Part shown: positions 24,977 to 33,182 of the stretch, one piece after another
Position numbering within the stretch: position 1 is the stretch's first letter
Layout: each line of letters opens with the position of its first letter
Source of the DNA: G965279355 sp965279355
GTDB lineage: Bacteria; Pseudomonadota; Alphaproteobacteria; CACIAM-22H2
Direction: 5' to 3'
Assembly: GCA_965279355.1 (NCBI GenBank)
Contig: OZ257155.1
Coordinates: 2,604,001-2,668,000, forward strand
DNA length: 64,000 bases
Program-made: the position numbers and the translations under genes
Notes under the pieces: generated by a model
The model's database searches: none
The model's input: only the letters and a program-made list of their open reading frames with translations
Told to the model about the DNA's origin: nothing

Positions 24977-26992
24977 ATGTTTTACCGTCTCCTCATCGCA
25001 GCGGTGCTCGCCTTGATGGTCCTCATCGCGCCTGCTCAGGCGGGGAATACCCCGTTGCCTGGTTTTATCGCTTTGGTTTATCACAACGTCGAAGACCGCG
25101 ATCCCGATCAGGCCTTCGTTGGCGTCACCACCGAAAAACTGGTGGCGCAACTCAGCTGGCTGCATGGCAATGGCTATACGCCGGTCAGCGTGGACGATCT
25201 GATTGCGGCCCGTGACGGGCGGCGGGCGCTGCCCGACAAGGCGGTCCTCCTCACATTCGATGATGGATACGCGAGTTTCTACACGCGGGTGTTGCCGATC
25301 CTGAAGGCGTTCCGCTTTCCAGCGGTCCTGGCGCTGGTTGGGGCGTGGATGGAAGGGGGCGCGGACGCAACCGTCAATTATTCCAGCGACGATAAAGTCC
25401 TTGCGGCGCCGATGCGCGACACGACGCAATTTGGGGACAAGGTGGTTCGCCGCGATACCTTTCTGACATGGGATCAGGTTCGGGAAATTGCCGGATCCGG
25501 CCTGGTGGAAATCGCCTCTCATTCCTTCGACTCCCATCATGGAACGCTGGCAAACCCGCAGGGAAATTCTCAACCCGAGGTGACCACGCGGCGCTTCGAT
25601 CCGGTGACGGGGAAGTCCGAGAACGACGCCGAAGAGCGCCGTGGACTTGAGAGCGATAGTGCCACCATGGCACTGAAAATCGAGAGCGAGACGGGCAAGC
25701 GTCCCCGCGTGATGGTCTGGCCCTACGGCGAGCACAATGCGATGGCGATATCGGTGGCGGCGGCCAATGGCATGCCGATCACCTTTACGCTGCTGGATGG
25801 TGTGGCCACGCTCGACCGCCTGAGTGCGCTGCCGCGACATTTGATCAGCCAGGACCCTTCGCTTGGATCGTTTGTCACGGAGCTGCGCACGATAAGCGAA
25901 GCGCGGCCGGTGCGCGTGGTGCATGTCGATCTGGACTATGTCTACGATCCGGACCCCGTGCAGCAGGAGAAGAATGTCGGTCTGCTGGTGCAGCGGATCT
26001 ACAACATGCGGATCAGCACGGTGTTTCTTCAGGCGTTCGCCGATCCGGAGGGAGACGGGTTGGTCCGCGCCGTCTATTTTCCGAACCGGGTGCTGCCGAT
26101 GCGCGCCGACCTTTTCGACCGCGTCTCCTGGCAGCTGCGCACCCGGGCGCGCGTACAGGTCTTTGCCTGGATGCCGGTCCTTGCGGTCGACCTTGGAGCG
26201 GCAACGGTCCCGGTCCTCGCCTGGAACCCGAAGACCGGCGCCACGGAACGCGACCCCAAGACGTATCAGCGTGTTTCCCCGTTTGATGCGGACGCGCGGA
26301 ACAGGATCGGCATGCTCTATGAAGATCTGGCGCGCTATTCGCCCTTCGAAGGGCTGCTTTTTCACGACGACGCACTCTTGTCCGACTTCGAAGATGCCAG
26401 CCCGCCTGCGCTCGCCGCCTATGCCCGGGCTGGCCTGCCGGCGTCGATTTTCGCGATCCGGGCCAATCCCGAGCTGATGGCGCGATGGACGCGCCTCAAG
26501 ACCGACGCGCTTATAGAGCTCACGCACGAACTGGCCGCACGCGTGAAACAATTCCGGACGCCGATGCTTACAGCCCGCAGTCTCTACGCGCTGCCGGTGC
26601 TCGATCCCCGCAGCGAAGAATGGTTTGCGCAAACACTCGATCGGTTCCTTGACGCGTACGATTACCCAGCACTCATGGCGATGCCGGCAATGGAAAAAGT
26701 ACCGGCACGCGACGCGGACGCCTGGCTGCAGCGTCTCGTGGCACTTGTCGCTACGCGCCCCCACGGGCTCAAGCGCACGATTTTCGAATTGCAGGCCGTC
26801 GACTGGCGGCGGGAGCCGGGCGGCAAACACGCCGCCATCCCTACGGCAACCCTGGCACGCCAGATGCGACTGCTATCGCGGCTCGGAGCGCTGAATTTCG
26901 GCTATTACCCGGACGATTTCATTGCCGGCCATCCGAATGAACACACGCTGCACCGGGATTTTTCACTTCAGACTTACCCGTACCTGCCATGA
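24977..26992 (+). CDS. pgaB: Poly-beta-1,6-N-acetylglucosamine N-deacetylase PgaB
   Basis: A periplasmic deacetylase of nascent PNAG. It has a signal peptide (MFYRLLIAAVLALMVLIAPA); an N-terminal NodB polysaccharide deacetylase domain with ALVYHNVED, the metal-binding TFDDGY and SHSFDSHH; and a C-terminal glycosidase-like domain (LDYVYDPDPVQQEKNVGLLV, LLFHDDALLSDFED). It is 671 residues, the usual two-domain length. A TTG at 24971 overlaps the pgaA stop; ATG 24977 is preferred. No lipobox is present, unlike E. coli PgaB. It overlaps pgaC by 4 bp (ATGA). Confidence 0.95.
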   Translation: MFYRLLIAAVLALMVLIAPAQAGNTPLPGFIALVYHNVEDRDPDQAFVGVTTEKLVAQLSWLHGNGYTPVSVDDLIAARDGRRALPDKAVLLTFDDGYASFYTRVLPILKAFRFPAVLALVGAWMEGGADATVNYSSDDKVLAAPMRDTTQFGDKVVRRDTFLTWDQVREIAGSGLVEIASHSFDSHHGTLANPQGNSQPEVTTRRFDPVTGKSENDAEERRGLESDSATMALKIESETGKRPRVMVWPYGEHNAMAISVAAANGMPITFTLLDGVATLDRLSALPRHLISQDPSLGSFVTELRTISEARPVRVVHVDLDYVYDPDPVQQEKNVGLLVQRIYNMRISTVFLQAFADPEGDGLVRAVYFPNRVLPMRADLFDRVSWQLRTRARVQVFAWMPVLAVDLGAATVPVLAWNPKTGATERDPKTYQRVSPFDADARNRIGMLYEDLARYSPFEGLLFHDDALLSDFEDASPPALAAYARAGLPASIFAIRANPELMARWTRLKTDALIELTHELAARVKQFRTPMLTARSLYALPVLDPRSEEWFAQTLDRFLDAYDYPALMAMPAMEKVPARDADAWLQRLVALVATRPHGLKRTIFELQAVDWRREPGGKHAAIPTATLARQMRLLSRLGALNFGYYPDDFIAGHPNEHTLHRDFSLQTYPYLP

Positions 26993-28302
26993 GCGGGATC
27001 TTCCTCGGCCCACTCCTGATCTTGGCCCTGGTCGTACTGGCATCGGTCTCTGGCTATCTGCTGCAATTCGTCTTCCTCTATCCACTTTTCATGTCGTGTC
27101 TCTGGATCGTCGGCGGGGTCTATTTTTACTTTCACTGGGAACGGCGAGGCGTTCGCTCCGCAACGCCGCCGGAGATCGAGAATCCGCCTCTCGTCTCGAT
27201 TCTCATTCCTTGCTTCAATGAGACGGTCAATGCAGCGGAAACGATCGCGGCAGCCACGCGCCAGAACTATCCGAATTTCGAGGTGATTGCGATCGATGAC
27301 GGCTCAAGCGACACGACCGGCGCCGTCCTTGATCGTCTTGCGCTGTCCTACCCCATGTTGCGCGTCGTGCATTTCGCGAAAAACCAGGGCAAGGCGATGG
27401 CTTTGCGGATGGGCGCGCTGGTTGCCCGCGGCGAAATTCTCGTTTGCATTGATGGCGATGCACTCCTCGATCCGGACGCGACCGCTTACATGGTGCGGTT
27501 GTTCGTCAATAGTCCGAGAGTCGGCGCCGTGACGGGAAATCCCCGTATCCGGACGCGGTCAACGCTGCTCGGCAAAGTTCAGGTGGGAGAGTTCTCGTCC
27601 ATCATCGGCCTGATCAAGCGTGCCCAACGCATCTACGGCACGATCAACACGGTATCCGGAGTGATTGCGGCCTATCGACGGGCGGCCCTGCATCATTGCG
27701 GATACTGGAGCCTCGATATGATTACAGAGGACATCGACATCAGCTGGATGCTTCAGGCCGATCATTGGAGCATTCAGTACGAGCCCGATGCGTTGTGCTG
27801 GATTTTGATGCCGGAAACCTTTGCCGGCTTATGGAAGCAGAGGCTGCGGTGGGCGCAGGGTGGCGCCGAAGTCTTTATCAAGCAGATTTCCCACATGTTC
27901 GTATGGAACCGCCGCCGCATGTGGGGGGTCCTGCTCGAATACTGCCTGAGCTTGGCGTGGTCCGCCGCGCTTGTTTTGACCTTCGTCCTCTGGGGAGCGG
28001 GTCAGTTTTTTGAAATGCCCGCAACCATGCGGATCGCGAGCATTCAGCCACCTGCCTTCTGGGGTCTTTTGCTGGCCACCACGTGCATCATACAGTTCGC
28101 CGCCGCGCTGATGATTGAATCCCGTTACGAGAAGCGCCTCTATCGGCTGATTTTCTGGGTCATCTGGTACCCGTTCTTCTTCTGGATCCTGACACTGGCC
28201 ACCTCGCTGGTCGGCTTTCCAAAGGCCCTGCTGCGCCTGCGCGGCAAGCGCGCGGTGTGGATCAGCCCCGATCGGGGAGTGACGTCATCGATCCGTCGCT
28301 GA
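26989..28302 (+). CDS. pgaC: Poly-beta-1,6-N-acetylglucosamine synthase PgaC
   Basis: A membrane GT2 glycosyltransferase that polymerises UDP-GlcNAc. The 437-residue protein has two N-terminal transmembrane helices (about 8-45); the GT2 core with SILIPCFNE, AIDDGSSDTT, the DxD in CIDGDALLD, the acid TEDIDISW and the QRLRWAQGG (QxxRW) motif; and C-terminal helices. All catalytic residues are in place. It overlaps pgaB by ATGA, showing tight coupling. It needs PgaD and cyclic-di-GMP in E. coli; no diguanylate cyclase gene is seen in the window. Confidence 0.96.
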   Translation: MSGIFLGPLLILALVVLASVSGYLLQFVFLYPLFMSCLWIVGGVYFYFHWERRGVRSATPPEIENPPLVSILIPCFNETVNAAETIAAATRQNYPNFEVIAIDDGSSDTTGAVLDRLALSYPMLRVVHFAKNQGKAMALRMGALVARGEILVCIDGDALLDPDATAYMVRLFVNSPRVGAVTGNPRIRTRSTLLGKVQVGEFSSIIGLIKRAQRIYGTINTVSGVIAAYRRAALHHCGYWSLDMITEDIDISWMLQADHWSIQYEPDALCWILMPETFAGLWKQRLRWAQGGAEVFIKQISHMFVWNRRRMWGVLLEYCLSLAWSAALVLTFVLWGAGQFFEMPATMRIASIQPPAFWGLLLATTCIIQFAAALMIESRYEKRLYRLIFWVIWYPFFFWILTLATSLVGFPKALLRLRGKRAVWISPDRGVTSSIRR

Positions 28303-28814
28303 TCATCGACAGGTCAAGCAACAGGCCACGCTGGGCATGGCGGCTCGACTGGCTGCTGTCCGCCATGATGTGGTTGGTCTATCTGTATTTTATTCGCGAG
28401 GCCTTGTTCGACATCTTCGAACTCCTGAGCGAAACGGTGCGCTGGGCGCTGGCCGATGACGAGCGCCCGAGCGTGCCGGCGATCTCCCGCTTCCTTGAAA
28501 CGGTCCGGATTTATGGAATTGTGATTGTTGGCAACGGTGCCGCGCTGATCATCTGGGCTCTTTATAATCAGCTTCGCTTTCGCGGACGAGACCGGCACCG
28601 CCCAGCCAAACTGGTCGATCCGGATGCGCTGAGCGAATTGTATGGAATTCCCGCGCATGACATCGCGCTCTGGCAGAAATCCCGAATACTCGTCATGCAC
28701 CACGATCCCGACGGAACCCTAGTGAACGTTGTTACTAAAGATCCCGGTCAAATACTGCCAATGGTGCGGAGGAAGAGCCCGGCTGACCGAGAATGGTCCG
28801 AGCAGATTGTCTAA
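28257..28814 (+). CDS. pgaD: PNAG synthesis accessory protein PgaD
   Basis: A 185-residue inner-membrane partner of PgaC. Two hydrophobic helices (about 30-52 and 85-105, LLSAMMWLVYLYFIREALF and GIVIVGNGAALIIWALYNQL) and the C-terminal KSRILVMHHDPDG match PgaD. The only usual start codon in frame is GTG 28257, which overlaps pgaC by 46 bp; the family usually begins close to IDPSLIIDR, so the true start may be nearer to 28287 at an unusual codon. It closes the pga operon, followed by a terminator at 28820. Confidence 0.85.
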   Translation: MDQPRSGSDVIDPSLIIDRSSNRPRWAWRLDWLLSAMMWLVYLYFIREALFDIFELLSETVRWALADDERPSVPAISRFLETVRIYGIVIVGNGAALIIWALYNQLRFRGRDRHRPAKLVDPDALSELYGIPAHDIALWQKSRILVMHHDPDGTLVNVVTKDPGQILPMVRRKSPADREWSEQIV

Positions 28815-28819
28815 TGCCA

Positions 28820-28855
28820 GGGGCGCTCCAGGCCCGGAGCGCGCCCTTATCTTTT
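28820..28855 (+). terminator. Terminator of the pga operon
   Basis: GCGCTCC pairs with GGAGCGC, extended by GGG/CCC with a one-base bulge, and is followed by TTATCTTTT. It lies 6 bp after the pgaD stop. Confidence 0.75.
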
Positions 28856-28917
28856 GCCCGCATGGCGGAGCCGCCCACTGGCGGGGACCTTCCAAAAACC
28901 GCTATAAACCGGGGCAC

Positions 28918-28994
28918 GTCCCCGTAGCTCAGCTGGATAGAGCGCCGGTTTCCTAAACCGTAGGTCGGAGGTTCAAATCCTCTCGGGGACGCCA
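28918..28994 (+). tRNA. tRNA-Arg (anticodon CCT)
   Basis: Acceptor GTCCCCG (28918-28924) pairs with CGGGGAC (28984-28990), with discriminator G and encoded CCA. The anticodon loop TTCCTAA gives CCT, which reads AGG. The D arm (AGCTCAGCTGGATAGAGC) and T arm (GGAGGTTCAAATCCTC) are canonical. Confidence 0.97.
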
Positions 28995-29061
28995 CCCACC
29001 CGTCCCGCTACCGCAGCACGCCACCCCCATTTTGGCGCCGACCGTGGTAGGATCGCTGGCC

Positions 29062-30183
29062 ATGACCGACATCCAGCAGCGAATTGAAGCCCTGCTCGAA
29101 CTGGCCCGCGCCGAGGCGTCTGCCGCGGGCTCGAGCGCGGCCAAGTCGACCATTGCCGACGATCTGAGCGAGATCATGTATGTCGACGGGGCGCCGTTCA
29201 GCCCGGTCGAGCTCGATATCGCGACCGATATCCTGCGAAAGCTGGTCCGCGAGACCGAAGCCGCGGTCCGGACGCGCATGGCCGAACGCCTGGCGCAGGA
29301 CCCGCGCGCGCCGCACGACCTTCTCGTTGCACTTGCCAACGACGAGTTCATGGTGGCGCGGCCGGTGCTGACCATGAGCTCGGCGCTGCGCGACAAGGAC
29401 CTGATCGAAATCATCCGGCACAAGACGCAGCAGCACCAGCTGGCCATCGCCGCCCGCACCAACGTCGCCGAAGAGGTGTCAGCCGCACTTGCCGAGAGCG
29501 GCACCACCGATGTTGTCGCCGAGTTGCTGCGCAATCCCACGGCACAGATCGCCGACAAGACCTATGCGTATCTCGCCGACCGGTCCAAGAAAGAGGTCGA
29601 GCTGCAGGCCCCGCTGCTGCATCGTGAGGACCTGCCGGGCGATATCGCGGCGCGCATGTATGGCTGGGTCGCGAGCGAGCTCAAGACCTTCATCGAGACG
29701 CGCTATCGCGTGGCGCCGCAGATCCTCGACGCGCCGCTGATCGACAGCCTGGAAGCCGTCGCCGCCGAGCACAGTCCGGAAATGGCCTGGGACGAGGCCG
29801 AGATGCAGCTTGCCGACGCCATCAAGGCGGGGCGGCTCAACGATCCCGCGATCTTCATCCGGCTGCTCAAGAGCGGGCATGTCTCGCTCTTCGAGGCGCT
29901 GTTCGCGCGCTATCTCAATGTTGGTATCCGCCTCGCGCGACGGATCATCTATCAGCCCGATTGCCGGGCGCTGGCGGTGGCCTGCCGTGCCGTCGGCATC
30001 GAACGGCCGGTCTTCGCGGCGCTGGTCGATCAGGTGCGCAAGGCCCGCGCGGTCGATCCCAAGAGTGCCGCGCGCGCGGTAACAACCGAAGCAGCCGTCG
30101 AGCTGTTCCGCAAGATCACGCCGCAGGAAAGCCTGGATGTGCTGGCGCGCTGGCGCGCCCGCGAGATTTCGTTCCCGCGTTAA
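29062..30183 (+). CDS. DUF2336-domain protein
   Basis: A 373-residue soluble, helical, HEAT-like repeat protein: MTDIQQRIEALLELARAEA, FSPVELDIATDILRKLVRET, TRMAERLAQDPRAPHDLLVA, and a C-terminal EAAVELFRKITPQESLDVLA. DUF2336 proteins are abundant in Rhodospirillales and other alphaproteobacteria, and are probably protein-interaction scaffolds; the role is unknown. ATG 29062 is preferred over an in-frame earlier codon. It starts 67 bp after tRNA-Arg. Its stop overlaps the stop of the PagL-like gene by 4 bp. Confidence 0.92.
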   Translation: MTDIQQRIEALLELARAEASAAGSSAAKSTIADDLSEIMYVDGAPFSPVELDIATDILRKLVRETEAAVRTRMAERLAQDPRAPHDLLVALANDEFMVARPVLTMSSALRDKDLIEIIRHKTQQHQLAIAARTNVAEEVSAALAESGTTDVVAELLRNPTAQIADKTYAYLADRSKKEVELQAPLLHREDLPGDIAARMYGWVASELKTFIETRYRVAPQILDAPLIDSLEAVAAEHSPEMAWDEAEMQLADAIKAGRLNDPAIFIRLLKSGHVSLFEALFARYLNVGIRLARRIIYQPDCRALAVACRAVGIERPVFAALVDQVRKARAVDPKSAARAVTTEAAVELFRKITPQESLDVLARWRAREISFPR

Positions 30184-30713
30184 TTCCCGAACAGCTTGGA
30201 CGTCGGCATCGCGTAGGTCAGGACAATGGATTCCTCACCCGGGTTCTTGTCGCCGATGCCCGCATTCGAAAGATGATAAATCTCAAGGCCCAGACGTGAG
30301 CGGTCGTCGAAGCGCCACGCCAGCTCGCCGCCGGAGCGGAATTCGACCGTGTGGCCTAGATCGAGACCGTCGCCCCGGCGATAGATACCGGGCGCGAAGC
30401 TCGGCCGGAAGACCAGCCGCTTGCCGAGGAAGATGTCCAGGCTGATACCGGCATAAAGGTTGAAGGCGGAATCGCTGGTCACCATGCCGCCGACGATCGG
30501 CTGAAAGATCCACAGCTTGTAGTCGGACCGGTATTGCAGCCCAAGTTCGGCGGCCGTGTTCTTCTGCCGGTTAAAATCGAACTTACCAGCGGAGATCATA
30601 AGGAAGGACGGGTCCTGGGCCTGGGCCGGCATGGCTCCCAGAGCAAGAACGAATCCCGCAGCGGCGAGGGCCGCGCGGCTGAAACCTTTGATTCGATTGA
30701 TGGCTTTACCCAA
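30180..30713 (-). CDS. pagL: Lipid A deacylase / acyloxyacyl hydrolase, PagL-like
   Basis: A 177-residue outer-membrane protein with signal peptide (AAGFVLALGAMPAQAQ) and an eight-strand barrel pattern. The catalytic HLS in EIYHLSNAGIGDKNPGEES matches PagL His and Ser, and the following Glu (in GEES) fits the third catalytic residue. PagL removes the 3-O acyl chain of lipid A and can be latent. No pho-like regulator lies nearby. It is convergent with DUF2336, sharing the stop region, and is divergent from the tyrosine/histidine-rich exported gene. Confidence 0.85.
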   Translation of the reverse strand: MGKAINRIKGFSRAALAAAGFVLALGAMPAQAQDPSFLMISAGKFDFNRQKNTAAELGLQYRSDYKLWIFQPIVGGMVTSDSAFNLYAGISLDIFLGKRLVFRPSFAPGIYRRGDGLDLGHTVEFRSGGELAWRFDDRSRLGLEIYHLSNAGIGDKNPGEESIVLTYAMPTSKLFGN

Positions 30714-30857
30714 GACGTCCCCCTGTACCTGGACCCAAGGCTATACCAACCGGACGCGTCCGGCGCAAGCCATGCGCCCTGGCGCCACTGGCAGAAATCC
30801 GTGAATGAAACCCGAGGCTGGCGCGTTATCGGCCATCATCACTATGGAGCCTGCCAC

Positions 30858-31319
30858 ATGACACGTTGGCTTGTTCGGCTCATGGCCCTCACGGGCGCCC
30901 TCGCCGGGATGGCGGTTTCCCTGCCTGCCGTCACGTCGCCCGCCAAGGCGGACAGTTTCCGTCTCAGCTTCAGTTCAGGCGGCTATGGCCATGGCTACGG
31001 CCATCGCCGGCATCACCACCATCATTATCGGCCGCACCACTATGGGTACCGCTATTACGGGCCGCCGGTCGTGTATGCGCCGCCGCCGGTCTACTACGCG
31101 CCTCCACCGCCCCGGGTCGTGTACGTCCCGCCATCGCCTGCCTATGCGCCGACCTACAGCGCAATGCCGACCGTCACCGGGACGGCGCCAGCCTATCGCA
31201 CCGCCGATGGCCGCTACTGCCGTGAGTATCAAAGTTCGGTGTCGGTTGGTGGCGGCATGCAACCGAGCTACGGCACCGCATGTCTGGAACCGGACGGAAG
31301 CTGGCGGATCGTGGATTGA
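30858..31319 (+). CDS. Exported Tyr/His/Pro-rich small protein
   Basis: A 153-residue protein: signal peptide MTRWLVRLMALTGALAGMAV (cleavage near AKA-DSF), then a striking HRRHHHHHYRPHHYGYRYYG tract followed by PPP/PP-VYYAPPPP repeats, and a C-terminal cysteine-containing CREYQSSVSVGG and SYGTACLEPDGSWRIV, which looks like a small conserved SH3-like end. The His/Tyr tract could bind metal ions. Proteins of this type are frequent in alphaproteobacterial envelopes; function unknown. Preceding CCGGACGCGTCCGG (30750) is a palindrome of unknown meaning. Confidence 0.75.
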   Translation: MTRWLVRLMALTGALAGMAVSLPAVTSPAKADSFRLSFSSGGYGHGYGHRRHHHHHYRPHHYGYRYYGPPVVYAPPPVYYAPPPPRVVYVPPSPAYAPTYSAMPTVTGTAPAYRTADGRYCREYQSSVSVGGGMQPSYGTACLEPDGSWRIVD

Positions 31320-31332
31320 GGGAGGTTGCCGC

Positions 31333-32301
31333 TTACAGCGCCTTGTAGCGTTCCATCGCGGCGACGAGAGCCGAGCGGATGCCGGGCTCCATCGCCGAAT
31401 GCCCGGCATCGGGCACCACGACATAGGTCGCTTCCGGCCAAGCGCGGACCAGATCGTCGGCACTGACAATCGGACAGACCATGTCGTAGCGCCCCTGCAC
31501 GATCGTGCCCGGAATACCGGACAGGCGGCGCGCGTCGCGCAGCAGCTGATCGTTCTCGAGAAAACTGTCATGCCGGAAAAAATGCGCCTCGATGCGCGAC
31601 AGCCCGAGCGCCATACGGTCTTCCGCGAAGGCGGATACCGTTTCGGGGCTCGGCATCAGGGTCGAGCACGCACCTTCGTAGGTGCTCCATGCGCGCGCCG
31701 CCGGCATGTGGACGGTCGGATCGGGATCGTTCAGGCGACGAAAATACGATTCCAGCAGATCGCCGCGCTCGGCTTCGGGAATGAAATTCGCGAAGGCGCG
31801 CCAGGCCTCCGGAAAGACGTGCCGCAATCCGTACAGGAACCAGTCGATCTCCAGCTTCCGGCAGAGGAAGATGCCGCGCAGGATCAGCGCCCGGCAACGC
31901 GCCGGGTGCGCCTCGCCATAGGCGATGGCCAGGGTCGAGCCCCACGAGCCGCCGAACACCAGCCAGCTGTCGATGCCGAGATGACGGCGCAGTTTCTCGA
32001 TATCGGCGACCAGGTGCGGTGTCGTGTTGTCGACGAGATCGCCATGCGGCAGCGAACGGCCCGCGCCGCGCTGGTCGAACACCACCACGCGATAATGATT
32101 GGGATCGAAGAAGCGGCGATGCGCCGGGGTCGAGCCGGCACCTGGACCGCCATGCAGGAACACCACGGGGACGCCCTTGGGATTGCCGCTCTGCTCCCAA
32201 TACATGACGTGCCGGCCATCAAGATCCAGCATCCCGGAGGCGTAAGGCTCGATCGGCGGATAGAGATCGGAGCGGTGAGGGGCGGAATCAGCGGCGGCCA
32301 T
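31333..32301 (-). CDS. pip: Proline iminopeptidase
   Basis: Releases N-terminal proline from peptides; an alpha/beta hydrolase. The 322-residue protein (from ATG 32301) has LHGGPGAGS (oxyanion), FGGSWGSTLA with the nucleophile serine, a catalytic Asp in QGRYDMVCP, and the catalytic His in PDAGHSAMEP. Length is typical for S33 enzymes. An earlier in-frame start at 32337 is possible. It is divergent from the thermonuclease-like gene. Confidence 0.96.
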   Translation of the reverse strand: MAAADSAPHRSDLYPPIEPYASGMLDLDGRHVMYWEQSGNPKGVPVVFLHGGPGAGSTPAHRRFFDPNHYRVVVFDQRGAGRSLPHGDLVDNTTPHLVADIEKLRRHLGIDSWLVFGGSWGSTLAIAYGEAHPARCRALILRGIFLCRKLEIDWFLYGLRHVFPEAWRAFANFIPEAERGDLLESYFRRLNDPDPTVHMPAARAWSTYEGACSTLMPSPETVSAFAEDRMALGLSRIEAHFFRHDSFLENDQLLRDARRLSGIPGTIVQGRYDMVCPIVSADDLVRAWPEATYVVVPDAGHSAMEPGIRSALVAAMERYKAL

Positions 32302-32348
32302 AACTCCAGCAATGCCGTGCCGGGCGTCGCGCGTCAACCGGATCGCGC

Positions 32349-33182
32349 ATGGCCAAAATAATACCGATCTGGCAGCGGGTTGCCGTGCTTCTGGCGGTCG
32401 TTACCGGCCTCCCGGCGGGCGCGCAACCGTTCCCGGCCGGACCGGCGACAGGTGAAACGGTAGCCATGTCCGAGATCATCGATGGCGAAACTCTCCGCCT
32501 GAAAGACGGGCGGGTGGTGCGGCTGGCCGCCATCGTTGCACCCAGACCACCCTTGCCGCGCAGCGGAACCCAGGCCCGGCCCGACCCCGCTCTCGACGCC
32601 CTCGTCCTGTCGGCCCGCAGTGCGCTCGCAGACCAAGCCAGCGGTCGGCCGTTAACAATCCACCCAACGACGCGCCATGCCGATCGCCATGGCCGCATTG
32701 TCGCGCATGTCATCGACCATAAAGGCAACTGGCTCCAGGCCGGTCTGGTGCGGCGCGGACTGGCAAGGGTCGATACGACAGGTCCGTCGGACATCGACCT
32801 GACGGTCCTCCTGCAGACCGAAGCAGAAGCGCGGCGCTACCGGCGTGGCCTCTGGGCGCATTTTGCCTTTCGTCCGCGCAAGGCCGATGAGGCCGGACGC
32901 TGGATCGACACGTTTCAGCTTGTCGAAGGAACGGTCGCCACCGGTGTAAACAACCGGGCCGCATCGCTGACCCTGATCGGCGAACGCACCCCGCCATTCA
33001 CGATCGTTATTCCCGGCAAGGTCCGCGTGGCATTTCGGCAGCACGATCTTTCTCCGGTGGCCCTTGCCGGAAAGACCATTCGTGTGCGGGGCTGGATCCG
33101 CTGGCGCAACGGTCCGTATATCGAGGCGCTCAATCCGGCGCAGATCGAGATGACGGAACCGATCGTTGCGAGAAGCGACTAG
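32349..33182 (+). CDS. Exported thermonuclease-fold protein, active site apparently degraded
   Basis: A 277-residue protein with a signal peptide (QRVAVLLAVVTGLPAGAQ) and an SNase-like OB domain: IIDGETLRL, VVRLAAIVAPR, DRHGRIVAHV and LVRRGLARVD. Compared with staphylococcal nuclease, D19 and the two arginines (R35, R87) are kept, but D21 is replaced by E47, D40 by V63 and the general base E43 by R66. It may be inactive as a nuclease. An OB-like extension (about 190-270) follows. It overlaps the stop of the PPP-like gene by 4 bp. Confidence 0.82.
   Translation: MAKIIPIWQRVAVLLAVVTGLPAGAQPFPAGPATGETVAMSEIIDGETLRLKDGRVVRLAAIVAPRPPLPRSGTQARPDPALDALVLSARSALADQASGRPLTIHPTTRHADRHGRIVAHVIDHKGNWLQAGLVRRGLARVDTTGPSDIDLTVLLQTEAEARRYRRGLWAHFAFRPRKADEAGRWIDTFQLVEGTVATGVNNRAASLTLIGERTPPFTIVIPGKVRVAFRQHDLSPVALAGKTIRVRGWIRWRNGPYIEALNPAQIEMTEPIVARSD

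Noticed and set aside
22578..26830. Long open frames antisense to pgaA and pgaB (491 and 634 codons)
   Set aside because: They mirror GC-rich codon positions of real genes, have arginine/histidine-rich unnatural composition and no recognisable motifs or start signals.
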